Below, piece after piece: positions 41,023-56,000 of a stretch of 64,000 bases of DNA. The notes below the pieces were generated by a model that had not been told where the DNA came from, searched no databases, and saw only the letters and a list, made by a program, of their open reading frames with translations. The DNA lies in NCBI GenBank assembly GCA_023055355.1, contig JALJCS010000001.1, forward strand, positions 48,613,381 through 48,677,380, written 5' to 3'. How positions within the stretch are numbered: position 1 is the stretch's first letter; every line of letters starts with the position of its first letter. A program made the position numbers and the translations under genes. This DNA is from Agelaius tricolor (lineage: Eukaryota > Chordata > Aves > Passeriformes > Icteridae).

Positions 41023-44000
41023 CTAAAAAAAACCAAAAAAAAATTCTAATTACTTTTTCTGTAATGTATCAAAATATATACAATGACACAAACAAATAAT
41101 ATGCTTTACAAAGCAGCATGAGAAAGAAGGATTTTAGCAAGGATTCTTGAAGTTGCAAACACATCGCTGAACACTGAGTGTTTAGCATGATGAATTTTCT
41201 AATGGTAGCATTATTGCTGGTGAGCCAGCCGCAGAAAAAGACATTTTTGAGAGAATGGGGAGGTTGCACAGGAGTTTAGGGTGTGGAAAGAAGTTGGCAT
41301 GAAAATGAATGAGAACAGCCATTCTCTGGAAGTCACTGAGATAAAAAACGAAGTGGCACTCAGAGGGTTTGCATACAAGAGGATCTTTCTTAAGGACAGC
41401 AGGAATCTGACATAAAACATTACTCTTCTTATTAATTCAGTGACAATAAATAATTTTTTTAAGTAATGGGGATTGAGTTGTACATTTAGAAGCTTACATG
41501 CTTCTCCAGCAGACTGCATGCTCTAGAGCAATGTGTCAGGAGACAAGGCTGTTTCCAGTGAGTACTTAATTGTTAGGAGTGACAAGTGATGGATGAAAAG
41601 GAAGTGTCCTTTATCAATGATACTGCATGCCCTTCAGATACCTCTAACATGCCTTTGGCAGAACTCAGTCACCTTGCAGAACTGGCATTTATTTGACAAT
41701 CGGTTTAATGTTCAGTTTAACATACTCACCTCATGAGCATGTTTTGAGAAAGAATCAGCACTGTAAAGCATAGCTGCAGTTTTCTCTTCCAGTTCTCCCA
41801 GTTTCTGTCCTCTTTCATCCAGTGCCAGCCGGGCTCGTGCCAGTTCACCAACTACACCAGATGCTGCTCCTTTGACACCTTCAATGCCCCCAGGTCCTGG
41901 AATATGCTGGGCAAGACTCCTTGATGCCTTCCCAGATGCTGATTCTCCAACTGGAGGCATTTGCAAAAGCAGCAAATACAGACTAGTAAGTTTTTCTATC
42001 ATTGCAACATAAATATCACTGAAACTAGTTTATCTAGTGGTGTAATTTCTTTGCATGGAGACCAAACAGCTTATTTTAAGTATGACTGAGCAACACTCAC
42101 TATTCTATGTCAGTAGATGTTTCTACATTAGAACTGAGGCATTCAAACATATTTTCAAGTTTCCAGGTAGGTTAAAAAACTGTAAGCTCTTCACAGCTCA
42201 AGAGTGAAATTAAAATTCTGATGTTCATCAATAGAATTGTTAAAAAAACCACTTCACCAGCACAATATAGCTTATTTAATGAGGAATGTGTTTTGAGTTC
42301 AACAGACAAAGCAGGGTATTGAAATATTGATAAGTTGTGGTTAGTTCTGGAAGAGCTTTGCTGGTATGTAAGCCAGCCAGTGTGATTCCACCAGCAGAAG
42401 TTTTTTTTGATGGAAGCAAGCAGACACCTGAAGATTAGGTGTCAATGCTACCATTATTGTACAAACCTTGCAAAAAAAAAAAAAAAAAAAAAAAGAAAAG
42501 GAATGTAAAACCACAGTATGGCCATAAGAACAAATCGGCACAAAAGGTCAGCTGAACAGCTCCAGACTCCAGTGACAGCACTGACTACATTGACTTGGCT
42601 CTTAATGGCACATCAGTCACCCAGTTCAATCTATACACTTGATGTGCCAATCTCAAGCAGAACTGTACAGACCACAGAAATATGAGTATTTGTTTTAAAC
42701 AGTGAAATATTGTTTGAATATTTTCTTTTTTTTACCTCTAGGAAAAATAGTACTAACTGGTTAAATACATTTTGATGCACTATTTCAAGACTCTCTGATT
42801 TGATTTTATGCTTCTATTAAGAATAATTTACACTTAAATTACTACCATAAACATCTTTCTGGGAATTTCCAAAATAAGAGAAATAATTTCACTTATTACA
42901 GATTCTGCTGTGACCCTTATGGTAAATATGACTACTTTAAAGATATTCTCAAATGTCTTTTGAATTGTCATTGAAGTCTCTGTCAGGCTTTTTTTCATTC
43001 ATTAGGATTTTTTTTTCTTCCATTCAATACTATTTTCTTTCTAAAGATCCAAGCCAAAACTTAATGGTGGAAATTTGACATGATATAAAGAGATCACTTC
43101 TAAAGTTACATGGTATTTTTCCTCTGTTTTATTTATATTAAGTTATAATTTGTGCACATAAATTTCTCGAATGGAATACTTCACCAACCTTCCACAGTAT
43201 TACATATACATATATGTATATAAAAGCACACAAAAAGAAACCGTTGACACAAAAAGTGACCTCTAAATAGCTGATAGCTGCTCAAAATGTACAGGCACAA
43301 GAGATGAAGTCTAATTTTTATTCTGTAGAGATCAAAAGAACCACCATAAAAGAAAGGATTGGCAGGGCACCTTGTCCATTTTGACAGATACATTTCACAT
43401 TAATCAGAAAAAATTTCTTAAAAAGAAGCTTGCATAATATGGCGTTGCATCTAGCAAATATCTAAATAAATAAATGGAAGCTATTTTCCTTAAATATATT
43501 AAAGTGCTTAATGCCACCACAGTAAAGAAAAAATGTAATCAAAAAAACAATGAGAAAATTATAAAGCAATGAAAATTTTGCCAAATCTGAATTTTACTGT
43601 CCTATAAACAGAGGACTGAATTGAAATATCATACAGTTCTGCCCTTGCTGTCATTTCTAAGTCATCTCTGCATAAGCAAAACAAGGAAAATCTGGCAAAT
43701 AACTGAAGTAGAGGGAAATTTTAATTTTCTCATTGTCCAGAATAGAATTCTCCAAAAGCAGCATAGATAGAATTATGGTCAGTACTACATGCTTCATAAA
43801 GATGAATAAAAATAAGGTTATAAAACAAGAAATGGTTATAAAACAAAACCAAAATGTTACTAAACAAAACTCATCTACTGCTGAATAAATGAGCTAAAAG
43901 AACCTGTGAAAAAAAACCACCCAAGCTTTTCTGATCTTGTTGGTAGGTTGTACAACACAAAATCTATGAAAAAAAAATATTTGTCACTCCCTATTTTACT

Positions 44001-47000
44001 CTCCTCTTCACAAAGGTAATGTTCTATGAACACAGGTAATACATTCACCAAGGATCACTAGGCTTCTTGGGAAGAAATACCAGAAAAATAACAATTAACA
44101 ATAACTTACAGAGTTCTTCTCTGTCAAGTGACTGTGCCCCACCTCCGAACAGGCCTTTGAAGAACCCCCTGTTTGGTGCTTCTGGTGTTTCTACAAGAGT
44201 GAAGAGTTCACCCAACATTTCCTTTGCAATGAAAAAGAGACAGAACAAGGCATAAATTATTAAAAATAATGGAATATTCTTTCACTTTCAGGATTTGTTT
44301 AATGGATTTGACTTTCAAAAGAAATATGCTTTAATGAGCATCTGTCTTTGCAAGATGATGTAGGAAATAGAAAAATAAAAACATATTAAGAAATTTGTCC
44401 AAACTATCTGCTTCTGATGGTTACAAGCTTAGAGCTCATGGAATTCAGAAGCAAAGAAATGCATTCAAGTAAAGCTTATTTGCCCCTCTACAACTTGGGC
44501 AAGACTCCTGACTTTGTTCTATTGAAACTGCATCTAAAAATACTTATATCCACATAGCAGTATGAAAGTAGAGCTTGCAACTCTGCTGTTTCATTATTCT
44601 ATACAACTACCAACCCGAAGCATGACTGAGAATTTTTCAAGCTGTTAATACCCCTGAAACATAATAGCTTCCTTCAAATATCCTGAGTTGGCATTCCCCA
44701 CTTGTGTCAGCCCACACCTCCCCCAGTGTCAACTGATCAAGGGAATTTTAACTGCATATTAAAGGAGGAAATTTCCTGTTGATCAAAATGAAATTAAGCA
44801 AGAAACTGATTCAGCTACAATAGGATGGATGAAACAAAAACTTAAGGTAAAAATGATTAATTCAGAATCAGACTCTACAGTGAAGGAAAACAAAAGGGGA
44901 AAACAAAAAGGAAAAACAAAAATCAAAGCACAAAAGCCTAAATGCTCAGCTCAGAACATATCTAAGAAAAAAGTGATTTTTAAAGAGAGTTCATTACCTG
45001 AAGATTTTCACATGTTTCTTGGCTGTAGGTGAGCCTCTGTATTTCAGTTGGTGAGACAAGATAGAGTGCTTGTCCATTATCAGTGAAGCAGAACGTTCTG
45101 GCTATCCGCATATTGGTGAGTGGCAGGTAATACACATCCAACAATGGCCTTAAACTTGGCAAACTTAAAGAGAAGAATTAAACCCCATTAAGTATAGGAG
45201 AAATGTATCTTACTGATCAAATGGCTGATTTTTAAACTGCAATACATAATTTTTTATCTTCACCATCTGCATGATACCACATAAACAGGTATCATTTAAT
45301 GACGTTACAGAATCTCAAAACATCAGATTTTTCAAGGCAGCACCTCAAAAGTGAAATTTAAACATCTGCATCCCAGATGCATTTAAAAGCATTTTTTAAA
45401 ATTATAGTCTGAGCATGTAAATGACAAATTCAGTATTTAATGAATTATATATTACTTAATAATTACCAAGGTATTTTGATAAGTATGTACGAAGAGTTTA
45501 CAATTAAACCTCCTGTCTCTTCTCCCAGGTTAATAATTTCTCCCTGACTAAAAATACAAGAGTGAATTTTGTCCTCAAGAAAATTTAGAAATATAATGAG
45601 TGTGCTGTCAAAGGAAAGCAAGATACAGTAGCTTCAAGCAATCTTATGAATTAAGTCCCCCTTTTTTCTCTGATTAGATGTTGAAGAGAAAGTCCTCTTA
45701 GAGCAAAGTTTGCTTTCTTTATATTTTCTGATTCTATACATGTAACTGCAGAACTTACTGTATCAATCTACTGAAGAAGAGACAGCACACTTGGGCTAGA
45801 GCAATATTCCCCTACCAAACATTCCTCTCCCTCAAAGTGATAATAAATGCAAGGGACAAAACACCTAATTTCTTGTCAAGTAGAAGCCAAAATAAACCAC
45901 TGTCTCAAACATCCCCTACAAAGTTCTTCTAAAGAAAAATTACAAAAATTGTTAGCTGCCAATGTCCCAATAATACAATAAACAGCTTCTGCTGCAGACA
46001 CCATCCACATAAGGTTATTAATTCTAGACACTAAAAAAGCAGCCAGTGGGGAAAACTGAAGTTAAAACCAAAAAAAGATGTAGTAACCACAGCAGTATCA
46101 GGATGCCTTGTTTTGCTTTTTTCTTTTTCTTTTTTTTTGGTGTGATGCTGAGATTGCCTTTGGAAGCAAGTCTCAAAAGTGAGAAATAAAAAGCAATATT
46201 GTCTTGTAAGCATATCACCCAGTTATGACACCTCTGCCATGCATGTCTAAAATAAGAATATTCCTGAGAGTCAGTAACAGGGAAGTGTTTTGCTTCAGAT
46301 CAATGGGAGCATAAAATGTTCTTACAGCTTCAATACACGAAAACATCAGATCAGATAGGACAAGCATGATATCCATGAGAGCACTTTCATAATTTCTGTT
46401 ACAGATTTGTTTGCTACTAAGTCCTATCTGAATTTATATCAGTAGTTAAGTATTGGGCATCTTGGGTATGATACAGTGCTCTGACAACTTTACATGAACT
46501 GCAGATAAGGTCCATCTCCAGCAGCAATTCATGCTTACGAAATGGAGCTCAGCATTGGAATCCAACTTCCCCACACAAGGAAACAATTCAGCATTTATAA
46601 TTTACCACTTATGTAGAGTTCATTAGAGAACAATGTGAATCCTGAAGAAGACAGGATTTGTTTCACTATATGGTATCTGAACATAAGTTTAGTTTTAGTT
46701 AGGAAAAACAATACTGGTTTGCCCTGCAAGGTGAGCAGCATTTTTTAGAGATGTTTAGAATACGTAAAACATGGGATATTCACCAATGGAGTTACAGACT
46801 TACATACTACAATTAAAAAACAAGTTTTGATTGTATCAGCTTTAGTTTTATTCCTAACAACTTCCTAAAAAGTATTTTTTTACAGAGTTTTCCAAGCTGA
46901 AAACTTCTTTTGGCAACCTTAAAATATTCTTTTAGGAACTTTACTGGCATAATTTTATAGGGCCATGTTCTACATTCATCTTATCATCAGGCCACAACTA

Positions 47001-50000
47001 AACTGCAGGTGCAAGGGTTTAACTATATACACACTGCTGGTTCAGAATAAAATAGCACTTAGAAACATTTAAGATAAAGGACATGAAAATTACACAGGTG
47101 ACCTGTAAGTATATTTAAACACTATTACTACTACTACTACAACACGTGTGTAAACTCCTTACTTTAGATGACTTATTACTATACAACTGGCAGTTAATCT
47201 TGCCTTCGTAGCCTTGGTTTAAGATTTTAAGGCACAAGCAAGCTACACAAGAAAATATTGAGGCATGAGTGTGATGCAAACAGCAGCACAAATATAGGCA
47301 GAGTTCTGGTCAGGTGCAAGCTAAAGGTCTGACTGAAGGCTTTTTTCGCCATCAGGAAGTAAATTCAACTTCTAGACAAACCTAAAGTCATGGACCTATA
47401 TCACCTATTTGGAACTATGTGTTGAATCAGTGTAGCTTGAGCTAAAGTGTTAAAGCCATAACTAACAGGAATGTGCAATCAAAATTATTCAGGCTCAAGT
47501 ATTAAAGAATCATCAACACTGAGTGAATGTAATTTTTTTTTTAATTCACCATCCTGTGGAAAAGGAACCTTTCTGTGTAGCAGAGGACTATTTCTTTTTG
47601 TATTTAAGTTACTATCAAACAGGTCTTACCTAAAAGTCATAATATGTCCATTGGCACAAAAACATGCAAGGCAGATACTGTTACTCAACGACACTATGTC
47701 TCCACGAAGAACAAAAGAAGTCTCTGTTATATTTTGCTTATAAATACAGTTCTGGGATGGCAGTGAGATAACTTTTGCTTGCTTTTCTGAACATATCACT
47801 GCATATTGGTTTTCACTGATTTCCTGAGAGGAAGAAGGGGACACTGAGACAGGTCGTCGCTTTTTTGCTTTTTCTTTTTCATCTTTATCTTCATGGTGTT
47901 CTCTCCAGGTTTCATGTGCTGGTGGGACCAAAGATCCTGTGGTGTCCAAAAAAGCCATTCTCAAGATTGCCCCTTTTAGCCTCAGGATGGTTCCTAGAAA
48001 AGAGTAGTTGAGCACATTTCTAAAACAGTTCTCCTAAATTGCTTTCCAAACTACAAAATATTCCTTTAAGAAGCTAGGAGAATGAAAAGAAAAGAAGAAC
48101 TTCAGTTTGCCTCCCTAGCAAAACAGATGTACACAAACCTTGGGCATTTATCTAAAAACTAATGAAGCACAAATGTAATCAGGAAAATGTTAAACCAGTT
48201 TTCAAGGGTAAAGTGGGTGCATACTCTTTCATTAACTTCAAGGGAAATGTATTTGTATTTAAGTTCAGTGTCACAAATGCAACTCATTTAATTCTCTCCT
48301 GATGAGTACACAGTATATTTAATATCAACAATAAATGTTATTAGTCTAAGCTAAGCACCATCTTTTCCTTCAATTGGTTCAGAGACAAGCATGTGCAGTT
48401 TTTTTTTATTTCTCCCCTGCAGTTCACATTTGAATCCACTTCTCTAGCTTGAAATGAAAAAGTTTTCCCTCCTTACAGTTCAAATCACTGTCTCTGTAGG
48501 CCAGACCTTTAGCAAATCAATTTTATTTTACCTTAATTCATTTACATGTAAGTAACAACATGAACATCTGCTAAGTCCAAAATATAAAGCAATATCTTTT
48601 AAGGATTATGCTGCAGATCCAAAGGGGAAACACACTGCCTAGCCTGCAGCATTGCTTTTATGACCAAATGTTACCAAATCTGACCACTGCTGCCAATCCC
48701 TCACTCGATGGGCACAAATCCCATATATGGTCTAGATGTCCACTCCTCATCATTCCTAAAATCAAATGGCATTGCAATTTGTATGTTTGATACTATCTGT
48801 GTAGCAAAATGGACTAGAGCAGCATGTTCTGCATGAGACAGTGGTAGCAGGAAAGCTAAATCTATGACTAACAGTCTATCCAATAAACCATGAAACATAA
48901 TTACAACAAAATTAGTGGCTGTGCATCAGAAAAACAAGATCCAAGACCTTTCACAGCAATCCAAAGGAATATAATTATCGCTAATATTTCAAGCTAGTTG
49001 TTCAATTTACAGCCTTTGTTTGCACTCCCTTTTTTTGCTGCAGGAAAACTGATTGACTCTTACCTCATGACTAAAAAACAATGATAAACTGAGCATTTGA
49101 TACTATTCATCTCTTCTGCTATCTCTGTTTAACAACTACAAATGGTTTCTCAGCAAGTAAACACTAAAGTTGTATTTTTTTTTTATTTTATGAAATTGTA
49201 CTTACCATTTTTCCAATTTGAGAAACTCTGGTAACAAAGTAACCAGTCTAGCTTGTTAAACTTACCAGCTAAATCAATGCAATATATATTTTAAATTAAT
49301 CAATCATTGAAAAGCAAACCCCAAACAGTTTCTTAAAAAATAGGAAGAACGACAACAATACTTTATCAAAGCGTCCTTTAGCCTGTCTGCTTTGTACATA
49401 CCACTGGGAGAAACAATTACTGGCTGAAGAAGTCTTTGCTCTCCTCCTGGGGGTAAGTTCAGTACAATGACAAGCACTGTACCCAGCGTGGTCCCAACCC
49501 ACAGGCATGGGGAAGGTGATGTATCAGCCTTTCTTGTGAAAGTCTCACAAAAATGAAGAGCTGAAATTGCCTCACGTGACTCTTTATCAATGCTAGTTAC
49601 ACTAGAACTCCGGGATCGACTGAAAGAGTTGTCTTTGACATCTGAAAATAAACCGGTATTAATTAAAAAGAATGGCAAATTGGAGGGATTAAGAGAATTT
49701 AAAATTCAAATTTTTTTTTTGTTCTTTAGCATCAACTGTATACTAACTATAATGATATTGATTTTTGTACTCCTATCCTTCATAAGTCATATCTCCTCAT
49801 TCCCCAATTTCCAGCTGTTTCTTGAGCAAAGCGCCCAATATTTGTTGCAGAGGTTGCCATTAGGAAATTATAATGAAAAATTTGAAGGCATATTTTTGTC
49901 TTCTAGAGCCAGAGAATAATAGTTATCAAGTGGTACTCCTTTAAAAAGCTGAATGACAAACCTCTCTGCCAATTAGTTCATTGAGCAGATGAAAAAATAC

Positions 50001-53000
50001 TGTTTTTTTCAACACAGTTAACTAATCTTAAGAAGATACAACTATTTTACTTTAGGAAATGCAGTGACATCTGCACAGCATGATAGCATGGGTCCTGTAA
50101 TGACCCACAATATTGTTCCACTTTAGGAAACTGTGTGCAGGAGATCTAACAAGCTACTTACACACCCCCAAACTTTAGTGAGGGGAAAACAAATACTACC
50201 AAATGCCACCTGGTACTGTTCTGCAAAGCTGGATATTTCCACTGGGAATGCTGTAGCATAGTGCCAGTAATAGCACTAAAGCCCTTCTGGATGTCTTGCT
50301 CACCGTTTAGCAACAAGTGAATTCTAATGTTAACAAAAGTAAATTGCAGCTCCACTCTTGCTGTATGCTGTCTGTAGGTGTGGCAATACCTGATACATCA
50401 GCAGACACTGAATTTATCTATGCATTCACATATTAATGCTGTACTTTCTTATTTCATAATTGCAAAGTTTTAACACAAGACAGCCCTCACCAGCAAAAGT
50501 TGGATGCAATTTATATTATGCTTTTAAAAAAGTAACTCAAAAAATCTTTTGAGTAGGGTATAGATGCAATTGACATTTTAAAGCAGGATTAAGAGCTAAA
50601 GAACAACATTCAACCATGTACTATTTGGAACTACTACTATGTTAGTTTCATTAAATTATTGAAAAATTTTCTACAAAGAATATCTAACATGCATTTGGAA
50701 AACATACATACTAGATTTCAACTGACTAAATACACACATCCACTTAGCACAGTGAATCTTCTGAGGAATTTCCTCATTCCAACAAGGATAGAAAAAAACC
50801 ATTGTCCTGTTGAATTTTAGCTGTCAAATATAAAACATGGATTATAGGAACTAACTCAATCAGATATTGACATACTAAGTTTTCACATTAAACCAGTGTA
50901 AAACAATGAAAACAATAATTTGTTTTTATAAGTCTTCTAATGACCACCACCTCTTATGATGCGTGTTTTTTTCAGGCTTGAGTATTTACTAATTTAATGG
51001 GTTTTTTCAATTTTAATATGGATTAATCAGTCTGAATATAATCAATCATACAGTAACTGCAATAAGCATAGATTTATATGTGCATTTGTGTGCTCTAGCT
51101 ATTTGATTTGAAGAACATGTGTACAAATTCCAGAAGCATTGGAATGGACAGGAGAAAACCAAGGAAAATTAACTTGTCAGACACATGGGCATTTTTGAGA
51201 GTGGATAATCCATTCGGAAGAGAGAACAGAGGGTTAAAAGTTTAACTGCTTTAAGTCATCCTACTTATCCTGAAGTCAAGGAAGAAGTTTGGAAATGGAT
51301 TAGATTTAGATGAAGAGGAAAGAACAGCAGTGTGATGAATAACTACACACCACCAGAAGGATGGAAAGATGAGGTTCTTTTGAGGAAGCAAAGCAAGGAA
51401 TAGCACCTATGGCAGTAGCATCTTAATCACTGGATTAGAACATTGAAAAGCAATGGTACAATGCAGACAAGGGTATGATCAAGATAAGTTCTGTTTTAGA
51501 AAGCTGAGAATAAATACAGAAACACATAGTTTAGATTTTATTTGTTCAGACAGGAAGAGGAGCTGGTTAAAGATCCAAAGACAGAAAATTAATTTGAAAG
51601 AACAAGATCATGAAAGAGTAGGTTTCAAGAAGCCATGGAAAGAAACGAGAGACAATGATAAGGATAATGAATTTAGGAGAAAGGCATTTCAGTTGTCTCC
51701 TACAGCCCATAGATATGGACACATAAGTGACAAAAATATAAGCAAGCCAACACTGAAGAACACTATGCAAAAAAATATATCACTACAAGAAAAGATAGAA
51801 GCAAAATTAAATGTAACTGCTTAAGAAAGTGATTTACAGACCTGAAAACCTAGAATAATTTTACACAGAACAAAATGAGGTTTCTAAGCACAGATATTCA
51901 CATACATGCAAAGTCAAAACCAGCCAAAGGCTATTGCAATTCAGAAGGTACAAACCATTTTATGGGTTTATCAGAAATGATGTGACAAAAAACTCTTCCA
52001 TTATTTCAGTAGAAGGAACAGCAAATATTAAGTGATGTAGAAAACACTGTAACTCTTTCAAGATTGGAAAGTGCTGAAAAAAAATTCAGCATTCACTTTT
52101 CACCAGTCTTCATTAGGAAAAAGTAACACTTCCAAGTAATTATTGCCATCAAAGAAATGTGAGTAAAACAACAGAATTACAATTGGTTGATACTTAAGTA
52201 TAAATGTGTTCCAGTTTGCCAAGTATGAAATTCACCCTATACCAAAATTATTCCTAAACCATTAGTGAACATGGAACAACTGAAACATATTGAAAAGAGT
52301 CATCAAATTCTTCAGCTCTTCTGCGCCAACATGGCCACAGTCAAATTGCTCTAGTTCCAGACACTGAGCTTAGAAAGATGAGGACAACAGAAGCCACCTC
52401 AGGTTTAGATAACATAACCTAAAGGAGGAACTGAATTCTGCAAAGAAAAAAATTCTGTAAAAATGAAATTAGAGATATGATGACAGATTTCAACAGCATA
52501 AAAAATGACTAGCAAAGATAAGGAGTATGTATTATTCCTGTTTATTGTGCAAAGAACAAGAAAAAGTTAATATGGAAGCAAGGAAGTTGAATTAAATAAC
52601 AGGAAATCTGTCTAATTAGACTACACAACATTGAAACTTTGTCTGATATATTTCTAAAAAACTTTTTTATTGGAGGCTCATGAATAGATCAGGTTAAATT
52701 GTCAAAATAGCTGTATCCCTGCCAGAGGATCCTTGCCAATCCTTCGATAAAGAATCCCTGAGAATTGCTTCCAACTTAACATTTCTCTGAGAGGGGCAAG
52801 CTGTAACTGTAAATCAGGGTGGTCCAAGCTCAGTTTGAGAATATCCTAGTGCCACAGACTTTTCCCCTTGTTGACAGCAGCAGCACCTGGCAAACACACA
52901 GTGCTACAGCTCCCATCTGATCCTGGCTGTCTTCTGCTGGCCTGGTGGTGGCAATTCTTCTGCAGAGAGAGGAGCAAGCTGTGGCAGGCAGAAGGCAGCT

Positions 53001-56000
53001 GCATTTATTACTGTAGGTCTACAGTTGTCCCCCATCATCTTTAGAGAACAAGTCATAGGAGCTGGATCTGATCTAACAGCTGGCAGTCAAAGTATTTAAA
53101 AAAACTCCAACCAACTCATTTGTACATTGTTTCAGGCAGCACAATGACCTTTAATACCACAGATCTCATAAATGAACTGATCCTTATTAAAAAAGTTACG
53201 GTGCATTTTCAAGAAAAATAAATTCTCAGACTGGTCATCCATCCAAACAGCTGTATATTGCTTTACTTTAGAGAGAGTGGTCACAAGACAATTAACATTT
53301 ATAAAACTATGCCCAAGTATTTGTTGAGAGTGCCTCAATATATCCAGTTAAGATATTTAATTTTTCAATTTAGAGTGTATCAGATGGTTCTAAACAGGAA
53401 GCAGCAGTTTTCCTAATGCTGTCTGCTTATTCATGGTTTTGCTATCACAGCACTACTGATAAAGTGAGTGACAGATACCTAAAAATTATGATGAAAGTGT
53501 GATAAGCCATATACAGGAATTGCAGGCTTACCTTATGATGACAGCAATGACATTTTCTGCCTGAGAGTCCCCAAAGAGAGTGGAATTAAAATTTTATTTC
53601 TACACTTCAGATAAATGCAACATAAAGTCATGATAGCTTACATAATTCAGGCCTCTTACTTTAACATACTCACATTCAGATTTAGTAAAAATAAAATCAA
53701 CTATATAAACTTACCTAAATCAGGCTTTAACTCAGTTGGCAAACTTAGCTTCCTGGACATCTTTGCTGAAAAGTGAAGTATATCTTTTTTTTAAAAAGAA
53801 TAAACATAATTTTGCTGGTCCTTATTTGCTTCTTTTGCAATATTTAATACATAATTATTTATTACATTCATTGAGGTACTTTAAAGGATTTCCACTAAAG
53901 CAGAGCCTCACTTCCTCAAGTGAGTGGTACAAACTAAATCATGGAAGACAGCAAAATTCCTAAATACAGCATCATATGACTTTGCTGAGCTTGATTTCTC
54001 TTCAGGCTTCAGGCAAGACTTAATGGATTGGATAAACTTGGCTTTGGCTCAACCTCAAGTTTTAAATCCTCAGGTGAGAGGTCAGAATTGCAAGGATGTA
54101 CAGTGATTCTTACAAAAAGTTAAGATCCCATCCCCTTTCTTATGCCCTACTTTCTGATCAAACCTGAGACATTTAAAATAGAAAAAAAAAAAGAACTTGA
54201 AATTATACTACAATTAATGCACATGTGTAAAAAGCTAATCACCTGAGAGAAAAATCCACAGCCTGAGAACAATGAAGACATTTCAGAGAATAATCATAAA
54301 ATCAGCAGTGTACAAACACTTGCAACACATTCAAAAAAACAGAAAGATTTTGATAATACTGCTCAAGTGAAAAACAGCACTTCAAATCATCCCTGACTTA
54401 GAAATTATTTTTTAAAGGATTGGAAATCTTGCAGTCCATTTAAACTGCAGTACAATACAAGCAAATGCTGCTACAAAAACCATCACAAATAAACTAGTAC
54501 ACATACATACCACTTTCATCTTACTTTCATTAATTACTGGAGAAGGAATTATTTTGATATAGTTTATCTGCTAGACCAGGACTACACCCTAAATTTATTT
54601 CTCAGCCACGTGCTTCTGCTTTGATGTATCATTTTTATGATCTTGCATGGGTAATACTTCTTTTCCTAAAGTAGATACTGAGTTTAGCCTCATAATTCTA
54701 GGAGTACCTTGTAATGGATACCTCTCAAAGCAGCCTGAATTCTGCTGCTTTTCTCTGTTAAAATTGGAGTTACCTCATTCTAATTATCACTTTAACAGAA
54801 ATCACTCCAATTTCTTCATACCCTGAAGAACAGCATGTGACTTAAAGTTAGTTCCACTCCTCCAAAAGTGAAATACTTCACTGTATCATCAATTATGCTC
54901 ATCAATATTGCAAATTCTAGTTATCTGAGTAGTTGAACAGTTTTATTCCTGTCATACATCATACAAATTTGAGAACAAGACTCCAGAAATAATCTTTTAA
55001 TTTCCTTTATGTGTCAATGTTAAAAGTATGCTTGAATTAAATTGAAATTACTTACTCTCAGGCAGAAATGCTAATCACCTATTTTAGTGCAGGCTGAAAC
55101 TGAAAAGGGCAGCTTGACTACGTGTTTTGTACCCTCATCCTTGCTTTAGCACTGGCAAATACCTAACCTAACCTAATGGTGAGGTCAAAACTCATCTAAA
55201 TGAGGTTTCTGCCAAGGGTTGCCTCCAAACAAGATCAACTCCTATTTCAGATCAGAGCTCAGAGACAGGAACAGAAAACTAGGGTACACAACAGCAGTAG
55301 TGATGAGGAACCTGTCTTTTTGCTGTCAGCTTGAACTTAAATCAGCTTCTGGAGAGATCATGAAATCTCATCTGGAATAGTGAATTTCAAGATGGGCATT
55401 CCTCATAACACTTGTTTTCTCTGTTGGACATTTAAATAATAAGAGCTGAGGTACTGACCAAAGCCTCAAGTATGTACACACAAAATAACTGGAGCTATTT
55501 TTGGTTTTTAACAGCTTTCACCATGTGTAAATAACCTATTTAACTAATTGAAGACCAGTACAGTCACTCTTGGCTTTTCAAATAGAAACATTTGGCACAA
55601 TCTTAACAACTGGGAGAAAATTGACAAAAAAAAAAAAATCCAGAGTTAAAGATAATATAACATTTAATAGCAAGTATAGACAAATGTGTTGGATTCTGAG
55701 AGCTGATCCAGTTTTAGCTTTTTGTTCCTTAGTGAAAGGCCAGCTGTGTGAGCTAGGCTGGTAAGATCAAACAAATTTGTCAGACAATTTTCAACATACA
55801 CTGAACTATGCCTCATTAATAGGACAAGAGGATACAAGATTTGTTAAAAAGGATATAATTACTGGAAATTGTGAATTACTGTGCTATGCAAAAAACCCCC
55901 AACATTTCAAAACATATGTTAATGTGTCAGAAACCTCAATAATTTAAATGTAAATGAGAAATAAGAACCTATTTCAACAGCAATGGTGCCATCTTGTGTT

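Noticed and set aside
41211..41519. 102-codon minus frame between the last two STXBP5 exons
   Set aside because: It lies inside a well-defined intron. The flanking exons join in phase 0 and reproduce the conserved protein without it.
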